Positions 1 to 8,250 of a DNA stretch of 64,000 bases are shown in pieces. Below the pieces are notes generated by a model. That model was not told the DNA's origin, did not search any database, and was given only the letters and a program-made list of their open reading frames with translations. This stretch comes from Cystobacter fuscus DSM 2262 (GTDB taxonomy: Bacteria; Myxococcota; Myxococcia; Myxococcales; Myxococcaceae), in contig NZ_ANAH02000009.1 in assembly GCF_000335475.2 (NCBI RefSeq), positions 310,001 through 374,000 of the forward strand, in the 5' to 3' direction. Position 1 is the stretch's first letter. Each line of letters starts with the position of its first letter. Position numbers and translations under genes: made by a program.

Positions 1-1
1 G

Positions 2-54
2 TGTCTGACACCTCGTGAGAGTCTTACGAATTGTCTGACACCTCGTGAGACACC
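2..54. repeat. Two copies of a 19-bp hairpin-forming repeat
   Basis: The 19-mer tgtctgacacctcgtgaga occurs at 2-20 and again at 32-50, a 30-bp period. In the second copy the arms tgtct (32-36) and agaca (48-52) are inverted, and an inner cac/gtg pair lies around a ctc loop, so each unit can fold into a small hairpin. A degenerate third unit may begin at 51 (caccgcgtgag). The repeats lie just beyond the stop codon of the lipoprotein gene that ends at 63, so they could act as its terminator or be part of a dispersed intergenic repeat cut by the window edge. Confidence 0.6.
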
Positions 55-62
55 GCGTGAGG

Positions 63-419
63 CTAATATGGGCAGGTTTGCCCACACGTCGTTAGCCGAC
101 AACCCGCCTGCGCTGCCTGCCCCTGCGCATCATCATTGGCAAACCTACATGCCTTTGTGCAACCTCCAAGGAACTTTGTAGAGCCGAAACCAGTGAACGG
201 CGCGCACGCCGCTCCAGTTGAGATGCTCACCGCGCTGCATTCGACTTTGCAGTTCCTGGCAAGAGCATGTACCTCCCCATCAGAGGACTCGCCGCTCTGA
301 GAATCCTCATGGGTCCGTTCTTCGGTTGGGGGAGTCGGCTCTTCTGCCGCAGTACCGCACCCAAGGCCAAAGAAGCTCAAGAAGCCACAGCCGATCAACA
401 GCAAGATTTGCCGCTTCAT
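63..419 (-). CDS. Small cysteine-rich lipoprotein, function unknown
   Basis: This is a predicted 118-residue exported lipoprotein. The N-terminus MKRQ is followed by a hydrophobic stretch and the lipobox L19-G20-C21. The mature part has a Glu/Thr/Ser-rich linker (about 24-50) and then eight cysteines (57, 61, 72, 87, 91, 107, 112, 116), three of them spaced as CX3C pairs, which suggests four disulfides in a compact periplasmic or surface domain. I do not recognise the family. An in-frame ATG at 431 would add four residues; the ATG at 419 gives the more typical signal peptide. The gene is in a GC-poor stretch and has an almost perfect 20-bp palindrome about 30-40 bp upstream. Confidence 0.7.
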   Translation of the reverse strand: MKRQILLLIGCGFLSFFGLGCGTAAEEPTPPTEERTHEDSQSGESSDGEVHALARNCKVECSAVSISTGAACAPFTGFGSTKFLGGCTKACRFANDDAQGQAAQAGCRLTTCGQTCPY

Positions 420-431
420 GGACACTCTCAT

Positions 432-831
432 TTATTGATTCGGGTTTAATTGAAATACCATGAAAAGCTAGCCTTTCATCGAGATGCGTGGAAGCGGCAC
501 CACGGGGGCGCGTGTCTGCGAAGTTTTTCACATGCTTGGTGCCCACCACGAGCGGAGCGAGGCACGGCTTCACCTGTAAGCAGCGCGGACTCGACTTTCC
601 CCATTTGGGGCTGGTCAAGGTCCGCGGTTCATGCGGCCTTCGGCTGAGGCAGTGAAGCTGGTTTACGGGATGGACGGTCGGCAGTGCGGTTCCATGTGCA
701 TCCCCTGGGAAGGGGGTGCTCGGCGGCCGTTGGTGGGTTGTAGGTCCTGCCGGCTCTTCCCGAGAACAGGGCTCCCGGGAGAGCGTTGCACGTTGCCCCT
801 CCGGGTGTACGTCTGTACAGTGGCCGGCCTC
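432..831. other. Gene-poor 400-bp stretch of lower GC
   Basis: No frame here looks like a conserved protein. The left end (about 432-480) is AT-rich and carries a 20-bp palindrome; the right end is the leader of the helicase gene starting at 832. The open frame of that helicase runs upstream to 631, but the extra residues resemble no helicase sequence and are best read as non-coding leader. Confidence 0.45.
460..479. promoter_or_regulatory. 20-bp near-perfect palindrome, operator candidate
   Basis: The sequence atgaaaagctagcctttcat is its own reverse complement except for one mismatched pair. It lies about 40 bp upstream of the lipoprotein start at 419, a usual position for a dimeric repressor or activator site. 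No matching regulator is encoded next to it, so the binding protein is unknown. Confidence 0.35.
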
Positions 832-3249
832 ATGAAGCCAGAGAAGGAAGAAGGGGCTTTCACCGGGTCTCGGCGCAAGCCCTGGACGGGACCTCGCGGA
901 CTCGATGCCGTCCTCCAGGGGTGGCGCGAGAACAACCAGATCTGGCCCGACATCGTCCTGGACGAGGTGACCCCGGCCCGGCCCGGTGCCCATGCGCCCA
1001 TCCCCGAGGGCGTGGCCCCCCAGGTGCGCGAGGCCCTGCGCCGCCGCGGCATCGAGCGGCTCTTCTCCCACCAGGCCGAGGCGTACGAGCTGGCCCACTT
1101 GGGCAAGAACCTCGTCATCGCCACGCCCACCGCCTCGGGCAAGAGCCTCTGCTACAACCTGCCCCTGCTGGACCGCTTCGCGCGCGAGCCCCAGGCCCGG
1201 GCCCTCTACCTCTTTCCCACCAAGGCGCTCTCGCGCGATCAGGAAGAGTCCCTGCGCGTCTTCATGCGCGAGGCGGGCCTGGAGCACGGCGCCATCACCT
1301 TCGACGGGGACACCCCGGCGGATGCCCGGCGCGCCGCCCGCGAGCGCAGCGGCGTGCTGCTCACCAACCCGGACATGCTGCACACCGGCATCCTCCCGCA
1401 CCACGCGAGCTGGGCCCGCCTCTTCTCCAACCTGCGCTACGTCGTCATCGACGAGCTGCACACCTACCGGGGCGTGTTCGGCTCGCACCTGGCCAACGTG
1501 CTGCGCCGCCTGCAACGCGTGGCGGCCTTCCATGGCTCCTCGCCCACCTTCATCCTGGCCTCGGCCACCATCGGCAACCCCAAGGCCCACGCCGAGCGGA
1601 TGCTGGGCCGCGAGGTGGCGCTCATCTCCGAGAGCGGCGCCCCCGCCGGCGAGCGCCGCGTCATGGTCTACAACCCCCCCGTGGTCAACGCCGAGCTGGG
1701 CATCCGCGCCAGCTACCTCAAGAGCGCCGTGCGCCTCACCGCGGACCTCGTGCGCGCCGAGGTGTCCACGCTCCTCTTCGCCCAGTCGCGCAACTCCGTG
1801 GAGGTGATGCTCAAGTACCTGCGCGACAAGTTCGTGGCCGAGAAGATGGACCCGAACCTCATCCAGGGCTACCGCGGCGGCTACCTGCCCGGCACGCGCC
1901 GCGCCACCGAGGCCGCCCTGCGCGCCGGCGAGGTGCGCTGCGTGGTGGCCACCAACGCGCTGGAGCTCGGCATCGACATCGGCTCGCTGGACGCCGTGGT
2001 GTGCGCGGGCTACCCGGGCTCGGTGGCCGCGCTCATGCAGCGCTTCGGCCGCGCCGGCCGCCGGGGCGCGGGCAGCCTCGCGCTCCTGGTCACCTCCAGC
2101 GCTCCGTTGGACCAGTACCTCGCCTCGGATCCCCGCTTCCTCACGGGCGCCCCGGTGGAGCACGCGCGCATCGATCCGGACAACGTGGAGATCCTCGTGC
2201 AGCACCTCAAGTGCGCCGCCTTCGAGCTGCCCTTCGCCGAGGGCGACACCTTCGGGGACGTGCCGGCCGAGTCCGTCACCGACGCGCTCGGCTACCTGTC
2301 CCAGCACGAGGTGGTGCACCCCTCGCCCGGCCCCGAGGGCCGCAAGATGTTCCACTGGTCCTCGGACGCGTACCCGGCCAACCACGTGTCGCTGCGCAGC
2401 GTGGGCTGGGACAACGTGGTCATCATCGAGCTGGGCACGGATCGCACGCTCGCGGAGATGGACTTCCGCTCGGCGCACACCATGTTGCACGAGCAGGCCA
2501 TCTACCAGCACGAGGCCGAGCAGTATCAGGTCGAGCGCTTCGACTACGACAACCACAAGGCCTACGTGCGCAAGGTGGCGCCCGACTACTTCACCGACGC
2601 GATGACGTACGTGCGCGTCAACGTCATCCAGGAGGACCAGGGCTCCCCCATGGGGCCCACGCTCCAGGCGGGCATGGGCGAGGTGAGCGTCATCGAGAAG
2701 GTGGTGGGCTACAAGAAGATCAAGTTCCACACCCACGAGAACGTGGGCTACGGCGAGGTGGCCCTGCCGGAGATGCAGATGCACACCACTTCGCTCTGGC
2801 TCACCGTGCCCGAGACGGTGGTGCGCTCGTTCGGCGCGCCGCGCCCCGCCGTCATCGACGCGCTCCGGGGCATCGCCACCGCGCTGCGCACCGTGGCGTG
2901 CGTGGGGCTGATGATCGACCCGAGGGACCTGGGCAAGACGCTCGGGAGCAAGGACGACGCGGACGGGCCGCCGCGCAAGGACGGCGGCGTGGGCTTCGAT
3001 CCGACCATCTTCCTCTACGACAACATCCCCGGCGGCGTGGGCCTGGCGGCGCGGTTGTTCGATCAGCGCGAGGAGCTGTTGCGGCGCGCGCGCCGGCTCC
3101 TGGAGGGGTGCTCGTGCGAGGAGGGCTGCCCCGCCTGTATCGGCCCGGCGGCGGGCTCCTTCCCGGGCAGTGCTCCGGTGGAGGAGCATCCGCGCAAGCG
3201 GCTCTCGCTGGAGATCCTCTCGGCGCTCGGGGTCGTGGCCCTGCAATAG
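832..3249 (+). CDS. mrfA: MrfA/YprA-type DEAD/H helicase with C-terminal DUF1998 zinc-site domain
   Basis: This 805-residue superfamily 2 helicase carries Walker A ATPTASGKS at 97-105, the DELH box at 207-210, motif III SAT at 244-246, motif VI QRFGRAGRRG from 403, and a DUF1998 tail with the cluster C760, C762, C766, C769. That architecture and cluster match Bacillus MrfA (YprA), an ATP-dependent 3'-5' helicase that acts with the exonuclease MrfB in repair of mitomycin C damage. The start is the ATG at 832; a GTG at 820 is possible, and the further frame back to 631 looks non-coding. The next gene, 12 bp downstream, encodes the MrfB-like partner, which strongly supports the call. Function is inferred from the Bacillus pair. 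Confidence 0.9.
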   Translation: MKPEKEEGAFTGSRRKPWTGPRGLDAVLQGWRENNQIWPDIVLDEVTPARPGAHAPIPEGVAPQVREALRRRGIERLFSHQAEAYELAHLGKNLVIATPTASGKSLCYNLPLLDRFAREPQARALYLFPTKALSRDQEESLRVFMREAGLEHGAITFDGDTPADARRAARERSGVLLTNPDMLHTGILPHHASWARLFSNLRYVVIDELHTYRGVFGSHLANVLRRLQRVAAFHGSSPTFILASATIGNPKAHAERMLGREVALISESGAPAGERRVMVYNPPVVNAELGIRASYLKSAVRLTADLVRAEVSTLLFAQSRNSVEVMLKYLRDKFVAEKMDPNLIQGYRGGYLPGTRRATEAALRAGEVRCVVATNALELGIDIGSLDAVVCAGYPGSVAALMQRFGRAGRRGAGSLALLVTSSAPLDQYLASDPRFLTGAPVEHARIDPDNVEILVQHLKCAAFELPFAEGDTFGDVPAESVTDALGYLSQHEVVHPSPGPEGRKMFHWSSDAYPANHVSLRSVGWDNVVIIELGTDRTLAEMDFRSAHTMLHEQAIYQHEAEQYQVERFDYDNHKAYVRKVAPDYFTDAMTYVRVNVIQEDQGSPMGPTLQAGMGEVSVIEKVVGYKKIKFHTHENVGYGEVALPEMQMHTTSLWLTVPETVVRSFGAPRPAVIDALRGIATALRTVACVGLMIDPRDLGKTLGSKDDADGPPRKDGGVGFDPTIFLYDNIPGGVGLAARLFDQREELLRRARRLLEGCSCEEGCPACIGPAAGSFPGSAPVEEHPRKRLSLEILSALGVVALQ

Positions 3250-3261
3250 GCGAGGTGCACC

Positions 3262-4635
3262 GTGGACTTGAAGCGCAAGCTGGCGCGGCTTGGCGGCGTG
3301 GGTCCCGGGGGCAAGCCGGGCGCGTCCGCGACTCCGGCTCCGGCCACTCCCGTGGTTCCCGCTCCCGCTCCCGCCGTGGAGCCCGAGGCGCCCTCGGCGG
3401 AGCAGGCCGCGCGCGTGGCCATGTTGCGCCGGATGCTCGGAGAGCTGACCGAACGTCACGGGACGGCGCTCCGCCGGGGTCCTCCGCAGCCTCCTCCGGG
3501 TCCTCTCCCCGCCGAGCCCCGGACGACGCCGCATGGGGTCATCCACGTCGCCGAGCGCCTGCTGTCTCCGGAGCACCACCACGGAAGCGCGCCGCTCGCG
3601 GAGGCGCTGGACGCGGAAGCCTCGCTCGTGGCGAGCCTCGCGTTGCAGCCGGGCCTCGCGGGCGTGGACTTCCAGCGGATGCTCTTCCTGGACACGGAGA
3701 CGACGGGGCTCGCGGGCGGTACGGGCACGGTGCCCTTCCTCGTGGGCCTCGCCTGGTTCGAGGGCCGCTCGTTGCGCGTGCACCAGCTCTTCCTGCGCCG
3801 GCTGGGCGAGGAGGCTCCGCTCCTGCGGGAGCTGGCCGCGCGCATGGCCCAGGCCTCGTGCCTCGTGACGTTCAACGGCAAGAGCTTCGACTGGCCGCTC
3901 TTGCGCACCCGCTTCGTGCTCAACCGCGTGCCCGTCCCCGCCGAGCTGCCGCACCTGGACCTGCTGCACTGCGCTCGCCGCGTCTTCAAGCACCGGGGCA
4001 GCGGGACGCGGCTGGTGCACCTGGAGGAGCAGGTGCTCGGCTTCCACCGCGTGGGCGACGTGGACGGGGCGCTCATCCCGGAGCTGTACTTCCGCTTCCT
4101 GCGCGGCGCCGAGGGCTCGGCCCTGACGCCCGTGCTGGAGCACAACGTGAATGATCTCCTCTTGCTGGCGGCCCTGCTGGGCCTGCTGGCGCGGCGCTTC
4201 CGCGCGAGCGGCGCGGAAGGGGAGGACCCGAGGGACATGCTGGGCTTCGCGGGCGTGGCGCTCCGGGCGAGAGACCCCGAGCGGGCCCTGGCCTTCGCCC
4301 AGGCCGCGGCGGCGGGAGACTCGGGCGCGGTGCGGGCCGAGGCGCTCGCGCTCGCCTCGCGGTTGTCGCGCCGGGGCGGGGATGTCCGCACGGCGGTGGC
4401 CAACCTGCAGCGGGCGCTCGCGTCGGCCCGGAAGGACCAGACGGCGCCGCTCCACCTGTCCTTGACCAAGCTGTACGAGCACGGGCTCAAGGATCTGCCG
4501 CGCGCGCTCCACCACGCCCGGCTCTGTCCGCCCGCCGAGAGCGGCGAGGCCCTGCGCCGCCGCGTCGAGCGCTTGGAGCGCAAGCTGTCCAAGGCGACGC
4601 GCGCCTCCACCCTGGATTTGGGCGAGCCGCTCTGA
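3262..4635 (+). CDS. mrfB: MrfB/YprB-type DEDDh exonuclease with C-terminal TPR-like region
   Basis: This is a 457-residue protein with an RNase H-like 3'-5' exonuclease core. FLDTETTG gives D144 and E146 (ExoI), FNGKSFDWPL gives D210 (ExoII) and HNVND gives H294 and D298 (ExoIII), so the full DEDDh set is present. An Ala/Pro-rich linker precedes the core and a helical repeat segment (about 320-440, TPR-like) follows. It starts at a GTG 12 bp after mrfA and is presumably cotranscribed with it. In Bacillus, MrfB is the nuclease of the MrfAB pathway. The gene ends 1 bp before the stop of the convergent membrane-protein gene, leaving no room for an intervening terminator. Confidence 0.88.
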   Translation: MDLKRKLARLGGVGPGGKPGASATPAPATPVVPAPAPAVEPEAPSAEQAARVAMLRRMLGELTERHGTALRRGPPQPPPGPLPAEPRTTPHGVIHVAERLLSPEHHHGSAPLAEALDAEASLVASLALQPGLAGVDFQRMLFLDTETTGLAGGTGTVPFLVGLAWFEGRSLRVHQLFLRRLGEEAPLLRELAARMAQASCLVTFNGKSFDWPLLRTRFVLNRVPVPAELPHLDLLHCARRVFKHRGSGTRLVHLEEQVLGFHRVGDVDGALIPELYFRFLRGAEGSALTPVLEHNVNDLLLLAALLGLLARRFRASGAEGEDPRDMLGFAGVALRARDPERALAFAQAAAAGDSGAVRAEALALASRLSRRGGDVRTAVANLQRALASARKDQTAPLHLSLTKLYEHGLKDLPRALHHARLCPPAESGEALRRRVERLERKLSKATRASTLDLGEPL

Positions 4636-4636
4636 G

Positions 4637-6754
4637 CTAGGCCCGCCAGGGCACGAGCACCCGGGGCGGTTGCCGCTCCGTGCTGGCCAGTTGCGTGAGC
4701 ATGTCATCCACGCGCGTGAGCCAGTGCAGGAGGCGGAAGGGGCTGGCGGTGCCCCGGCGGGCGGCCTCCTCGGGCGCGAGGCGGTGCCGGGCCTCCTGGA
4801 TGAGCGTGGACGCGGGCTCGACGTGGGGAGTCGCCTCCTGGCCCAGCGCGCTCGCCATCACCCGGGCGTTGTTCGCGAGCCGCTCCGCCGCCTCGCGCAA
4901 CAGCTCCCGCGACGCGTCGTTCATCTCCATCAGCCCGCGCCCCATCTCCAGGTGCCGCACGGACAGGACGAGCTCGGACACGGTCCGCAGGGTGTGCGTC
5001 GCGCGCGGGGTGAAGTGCCGGAGCCCTCCGGTGAGCGGTTGCGCCGCGGCGCGCAGGTCGCGCAGGCGCGCGTCCAGCACCCGCGCGGAGTCGAGCAGCC
5101 GGGCCGGCTCCGTCTCCGGGGTGCGCTTCACCACGGCCTCCTCGAGGTACTCGCACACCGCGTCCAGTACCTGCCGGGCGGAGGTCTGGATCTGCGCCGT
5201 GGTGCGCTCGGGGAAGAGGATGAGGGCGATGATGGCACCGGCGGCCGCGCCAATCATCGTCTCCTCGATGCGCAGCCAGAGCAGCTCCGGGGTGAAGCGG
5301 CCGAGCAAGCCATAGAGCACGGACAAGAGCGTGGTGAACCAGAACACCATCCACGCGTAGGAGATTTGAATCAGATAGAAGCCGAAGAAGACGCACACGA
5401 AGATGCTCACCAGCTCGATGCCGGCATGGCCACTGACGGCCCCGGCGAGTAACAGTCCGGCCAGCACGCCGAGCACCGTTCCCAGCACCCGCGCCCAGGC
5501 GCGCTGCAGCGTGTCCCCCCGCGAGCGCGTGCGCGTGAAGATGACGAAGGCGGTGATGACGGCCCAGTACCAGCGCTCGGCGGACACCGCGTAGCCCACC
5601 GCCATCGCGATGACGCTCGCCACGGTGACTTGAATCGCCTGGCGCGTGGAGGGATGGAGGCCCGTGCGCGCGAGCGGGCCCGGCGCGGCCTTGTCCGTGG
5701 GCGCGGCGGCCTGCTCCGGGGCGAGCGGTGCATGTTCGCGGGGAAGCCGCTCGGCGGCCTCGAGCAGATCCGTCAGGGCACGGTGGATGCGCTGGGCGTC
5801 CACCCGGCCCCGCTCGTCTCCGGGCGCTTCCAGCACCCGGTCGAGGTACGCCCTCATCGCCTGGGCCGCCGCCGGGTCCCGGTCGCGGATGGCGACCCGC
5901 GCCGACACCAGGGCCTGGCGGAGGTCCGCTCGCGCCCCCGGTGACAACGCGCCCGAGTCGACCACCTGTTGCACGGAGCGGAGCACGCGGTTGGCGGCGA
6001 GCTCCAGCTCGAAGAGCCGCTGTCTCAGGTCGGAGTGGCCGCGGGAGACCAGGTCCTCCACCGCGAGCGCCGCGTCACTCAGGCGATCCGCCTGCCGGAG
6101 CAGCCGGCGCAACAGGGCACAGGTCATCCGGGGCTGCTCGGGGATGTCCGCGAGCTCCCACAGCACGACATCGATCGTCTTGCGAAAGGCCCGCACGGTG
6201 CGCCGCAGGACATGGTCGGGGCGGTCCGGGACGAGCACGAAGCGCACCGTGTACGCGATGCCGACGGCTATCACCATGGCCCCCGCGAGCGCGGGCACCT
6301 GCGAGAGCTGGGCGTGGAAGAAGAGGGCGTTGAAGAAGGAGAAGAAGCCAATCATCCCGAGCGCCAGTCCCCGGGGGCCGAACCTGCGCACGAAGGTGGA
6401 GACGAAGATGGTGACCGCGAAGGCCGCGGCGCCGAGCAGGGGAATCTGGGCGGCGAGCGTGCCCAGGACGGCCGAGGTCAGCGCGGGCACGACGAGGAGC
6501 GCGGTGGTGAGGCGCTGCTCGCGGGGTTCCGGGTCCGTGGCGAGCTGCGAGCCCATCATCGCCACCATGGTGCCCACCATGGTGACGGTGGGTGGCTCGC
6601 CGAGCAGGCGCGCGAGCCGGGAGAGGATGAGGGCGGCGAGGCCCGCGCTCAGGGCGGCGCGCAGGCCCTTGCGCAGCCGTCCCAGGTCGGGGTCGGAAAT
6701 CACGAACAGGTCCCACAGGTGCGTGGGATTCAGGCGGTGCTGGAGATGTCGCAA
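4637..6754 (-). CDS. FUSC-family (fusaric acid resistance-like) inner-membrane protein
   Basis: This is a predicted 705-residue inner-membrane protein of two hydrophobic blocks, each with several transmembrane helices (about 28-190 and 370-510), separated by and followed by long helical cytoplasmic regions. That is the usual FUSC/YccS/aromatic-acid-exporter layout. The second block contains the typical R..GTVLGVLAG stretch. The family is linked to export of aromatic acids or other small molecules; the substrate here is unknown. The start is a TTG at 6754 preceded by ggaggaacggc, a strong ribosome-binding site at correct spacing; the 47 residues upstream in the same frame are Arg/Pro-rich and not like the family. 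No periplasmic adaptor (HlyD-like) gene is adjacent, unlike classical efflux operons. Confidence 0.82.
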   Translation of the reverse strand: MRHLQHRLNPTHLWDLFVISDPDLGRLRKGLRAALSAGLAALILSRLARLLGEPPTVTMVGTMVAMMGSQLATDPEPREQRLTTALLVVPALTSAVLGTLAAQIPLLGAAAFAVTIFVSTFVRRFGPRGLALGMIGFFSFFNALFFHAQLSQVPALAGAMVIAVGIAYTVRFVLVPDRPDHVLRRTVRAFRKTIDVVLWELADIPEQPRMTCALLRRLLRQADRLSDAALAVEDLVSRGHSDLRQRLFELELAANRVLRSVQQVVDSGALSPGARADLRQALVSARVAIRDRDPAAAQAMRAYLDRVLEAPGDERGRVDAQRIHRALTDLLEAAERLPREHAPLAPEQAAAPTDKAAPGPLARTGLHPSTRQAIQVTVASVIAMAVGYAVSAERWYWAVITAFVIFTRTRSRGDTLQRAWARVLGTVLGVLAGLLLAGAVSGHAGIELVSIFVCVFFGFYLIQISYAWMVFWFTTLLSVLYGLLGRFTPELLWLRIEETMIGAAAGAIIALILFPERTTAQIQTSARQVLDAVCEYLEEAVVKRTPETEPARLLDSARVLDARLRDLRAAAQPLTGGLRHFTPRATHTLRTVSELVLSVRHLEMGRGLMEMNDASRELLREAAERLANNARVMASALGQEATPHVEPASTLIQEARHRLAPEEAARRGTASPFRLLHWLTRVDDMLTQLASTERQPPRVLVPWRA

Positions 6755-6885
6755 GCCGTTCCTCCGCCGCAAGGGTGCGGATGGAAGGCCGGCTCGTGCA
6801 TGCCCGTTCCCCTGGCCGCTGGGGCTCCGGGGCGGCGTGAGTCGCTCGAGAGCGCCCGTACCGGGAGGCCTCGCGTGGGGCCGGG

Positions 6886-6901
6886 TGTGACGCACCTCAC
6901 T
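6886..6901. promoter_or_regulatory. CRP-like palindrome TGTGA-N6-TCACT
   Basis: The sequence tgtgacgcacctcact matches the CRP/FNR-superfamily consensus TGTGA-N6-TCACA at nine of ten defined bases. It lies 108 bp upstream of the cyclic-nucleotide-binding protein gene and 132 bp upstream of the divergent FUSC gene, so it could serve either. Identification is by consensus only; no promoter was placed relative to it. Confidence 0.4.
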
Positions 6902-7008
6902 CGCTGGCTGTGGACGCCGTCACATCGGGTGCCCCCCTTCTTCGTGCACTGTCTCTTCATGAACGGGGGCCGCCGCTGAGGCGGCCCGGCATCGCACGGA
7001 GGCACGCC

Positions 7009-8229
7009 ATGGTCGAGACACTTCGCGAGCACAAGGACAACGCCGCTCAACTCTTCGCCAGTGGGCAGTGGGAGGCGGCGCTCGTCGAGTACCGGCACAT
7101 CACCCGGGCCGCGCCGGAGGACCTGGCCAGCCGCCAGAAGGTGGCCGAGCTGCTCCAGCGGCTGGGTCGCAAGCAGGAGGCCATCGAGACGTACACGGAC
7201 GTGGCCAAGGCCTGGGCCCGTCAGGGGTGGCTGCTGCGCGCCATCGCCTTGTGCAAGCTCATCCTCCATCTCGAGCCGGGTCATGGCCCCACCCAGCGGT
7301 TGCTGGCGGACTTCCACGCGGGCCACGCGCGCCCCCAGCCCCGGCTGACGCCCGCGCCCGTGGTGTCCGCCACCTTCCAGGAGTCGCACGAGGAGGGCGA
7401 AGAGGTGCTCCCGCGCATCCCGCTCTTCTCGAAGCTGAGCCCGGAGGCGTTCCTGGCGGTGGTGGAGGAGTTGAAGCTCAAGCCCTTCGAGCCAGGGGCC
7501 ACCCTCATCACGGAAGGCGAGGCGGGCCAGTCCCTGTTCGCCATCGTGGAAGGGCGCGTGGACGTGGTGCGGCAGGGGGATGGCGGGCAGAACCGCAAGG
7601 TGGCCTGCCTGGGCGAGGGCGACTTCTTCGGGGAGATGGCCTTGCTGTCGGACGCTCCGCGGCTGGCGAGCGTGGTGGCCGCCACGCGCACCGTGGTGTT
7701 CGAGCTGACGCGGGAGCAGGTGGAGCGGCTCGCCGAGCTGCACCCCTCGGTGGCGCACATGCTGCGGTCCTTCTACCAGGTGCGGCTGCTGGCCAACATC
7801 CTGCGGGGCAACCCGCTGCTGTTCTCCCTCACGCCCCTGCAGCGCGAGGCCATGACGAAGGCCGTCCAGTTCCACGCGGTGTCGGCCGGCCAGAGCCTGC
7901 TCGTCCAGGGACAGCCCGGTGACGCCCTCTACCTGCTGCTCCGGGGCCAGTGCCGCGTGGTGCACCGCCTCCCGGATGGTCACGAGAACGAGCATCCGTC
8001 GCTGCACGAGGGGGACATGTTCGGCGAGCTCTCCGTGCTGCTCGGCCTGCCCGCCACCGCCTCGGTGATCGCCGACACCCCCTGCACGCTGTTGCGGCTG
8101 GCGCGCGCGGACGTGGAGCGGCTCATCGTGATGAACACCGGGCTGCGCGAGGCGCTCTTCCGTCTGAGCTCCGAGCGCCTCCAGCGCACCGCCCAGCTCG
8201 TGTCCAGCTACGAGCTGGACGGGGCCTAG
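7009..8229 (+). CDS. TPR protein with two cyclic-nucleotide-binding domains
   Basis: This is a 406-residue soluble protein with TPR-like helices at about 5-105, a Pro-rich linker, then two cNMP-binding domains (about 140-260 and 270-395). The first has a complete phosphate-binding cassette, FGEMALLSDAPRLAS from 207 with Arg218. In the second (FGELSVLLGLPATAS from 338) the phosphate-contacting Arg is replaced by Ala349, so it probably does not bind cAMP/cGMP in the standard way. There is no DNA-binding or kinase domain, so it looks like a scaffold or sensor that passes a nucleotide signal to a partner. The ATG at 7009 follows acggaggcacgcc, a good ribosome-binding site; the 33 residues further upstream in frame are not supported. 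Confidence 0.85.
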   Translation: MVETLREHKDNAAQLFASGQWEAALVEYRHITRAAPEDLASRQKVAELLQRLGRKQEAIETYTDVAKAWARQGWLLRAIALCKLILHLEPGHGPTQRLLADFHAGHARPQPRLTPAPVVSATFQESHEEGEEVLPRIPLFSKLSPEAFLAVVEELKLKPFEPGATLITEGEAGQSLFAIVEGRVDVVRQGDGGQNRKVACLGEGDFFGEMALLSDAPRLASVVAATRTVVFELTREQVERLAELHPSVAHMLRSFYQVRLLANILRGNPLLFSLTPLQREAMTKAVQFHAVSAGQSLLVQGQPGDALYLLLRGQCRVVHRLPDGHENEHPSLHEGDMFGELSVLLGLPATASVIADTPCTLLRLARADVERLIVMNTGLREALFRLSSERLQRTAQLVSSYELDGA

Positions 8230-8250
8230 CCTCGGGTCCGAGTCCCCTGC

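Noticed and set aside
307-4707. Long open frame on the minus strand over the helicase and exonuclease genes
   Set aside because: It is Arg/Gly/Pro-rich with no recognised domain and runs antisense to two genes with complete catalytic motifs. High GC makes such frames common.
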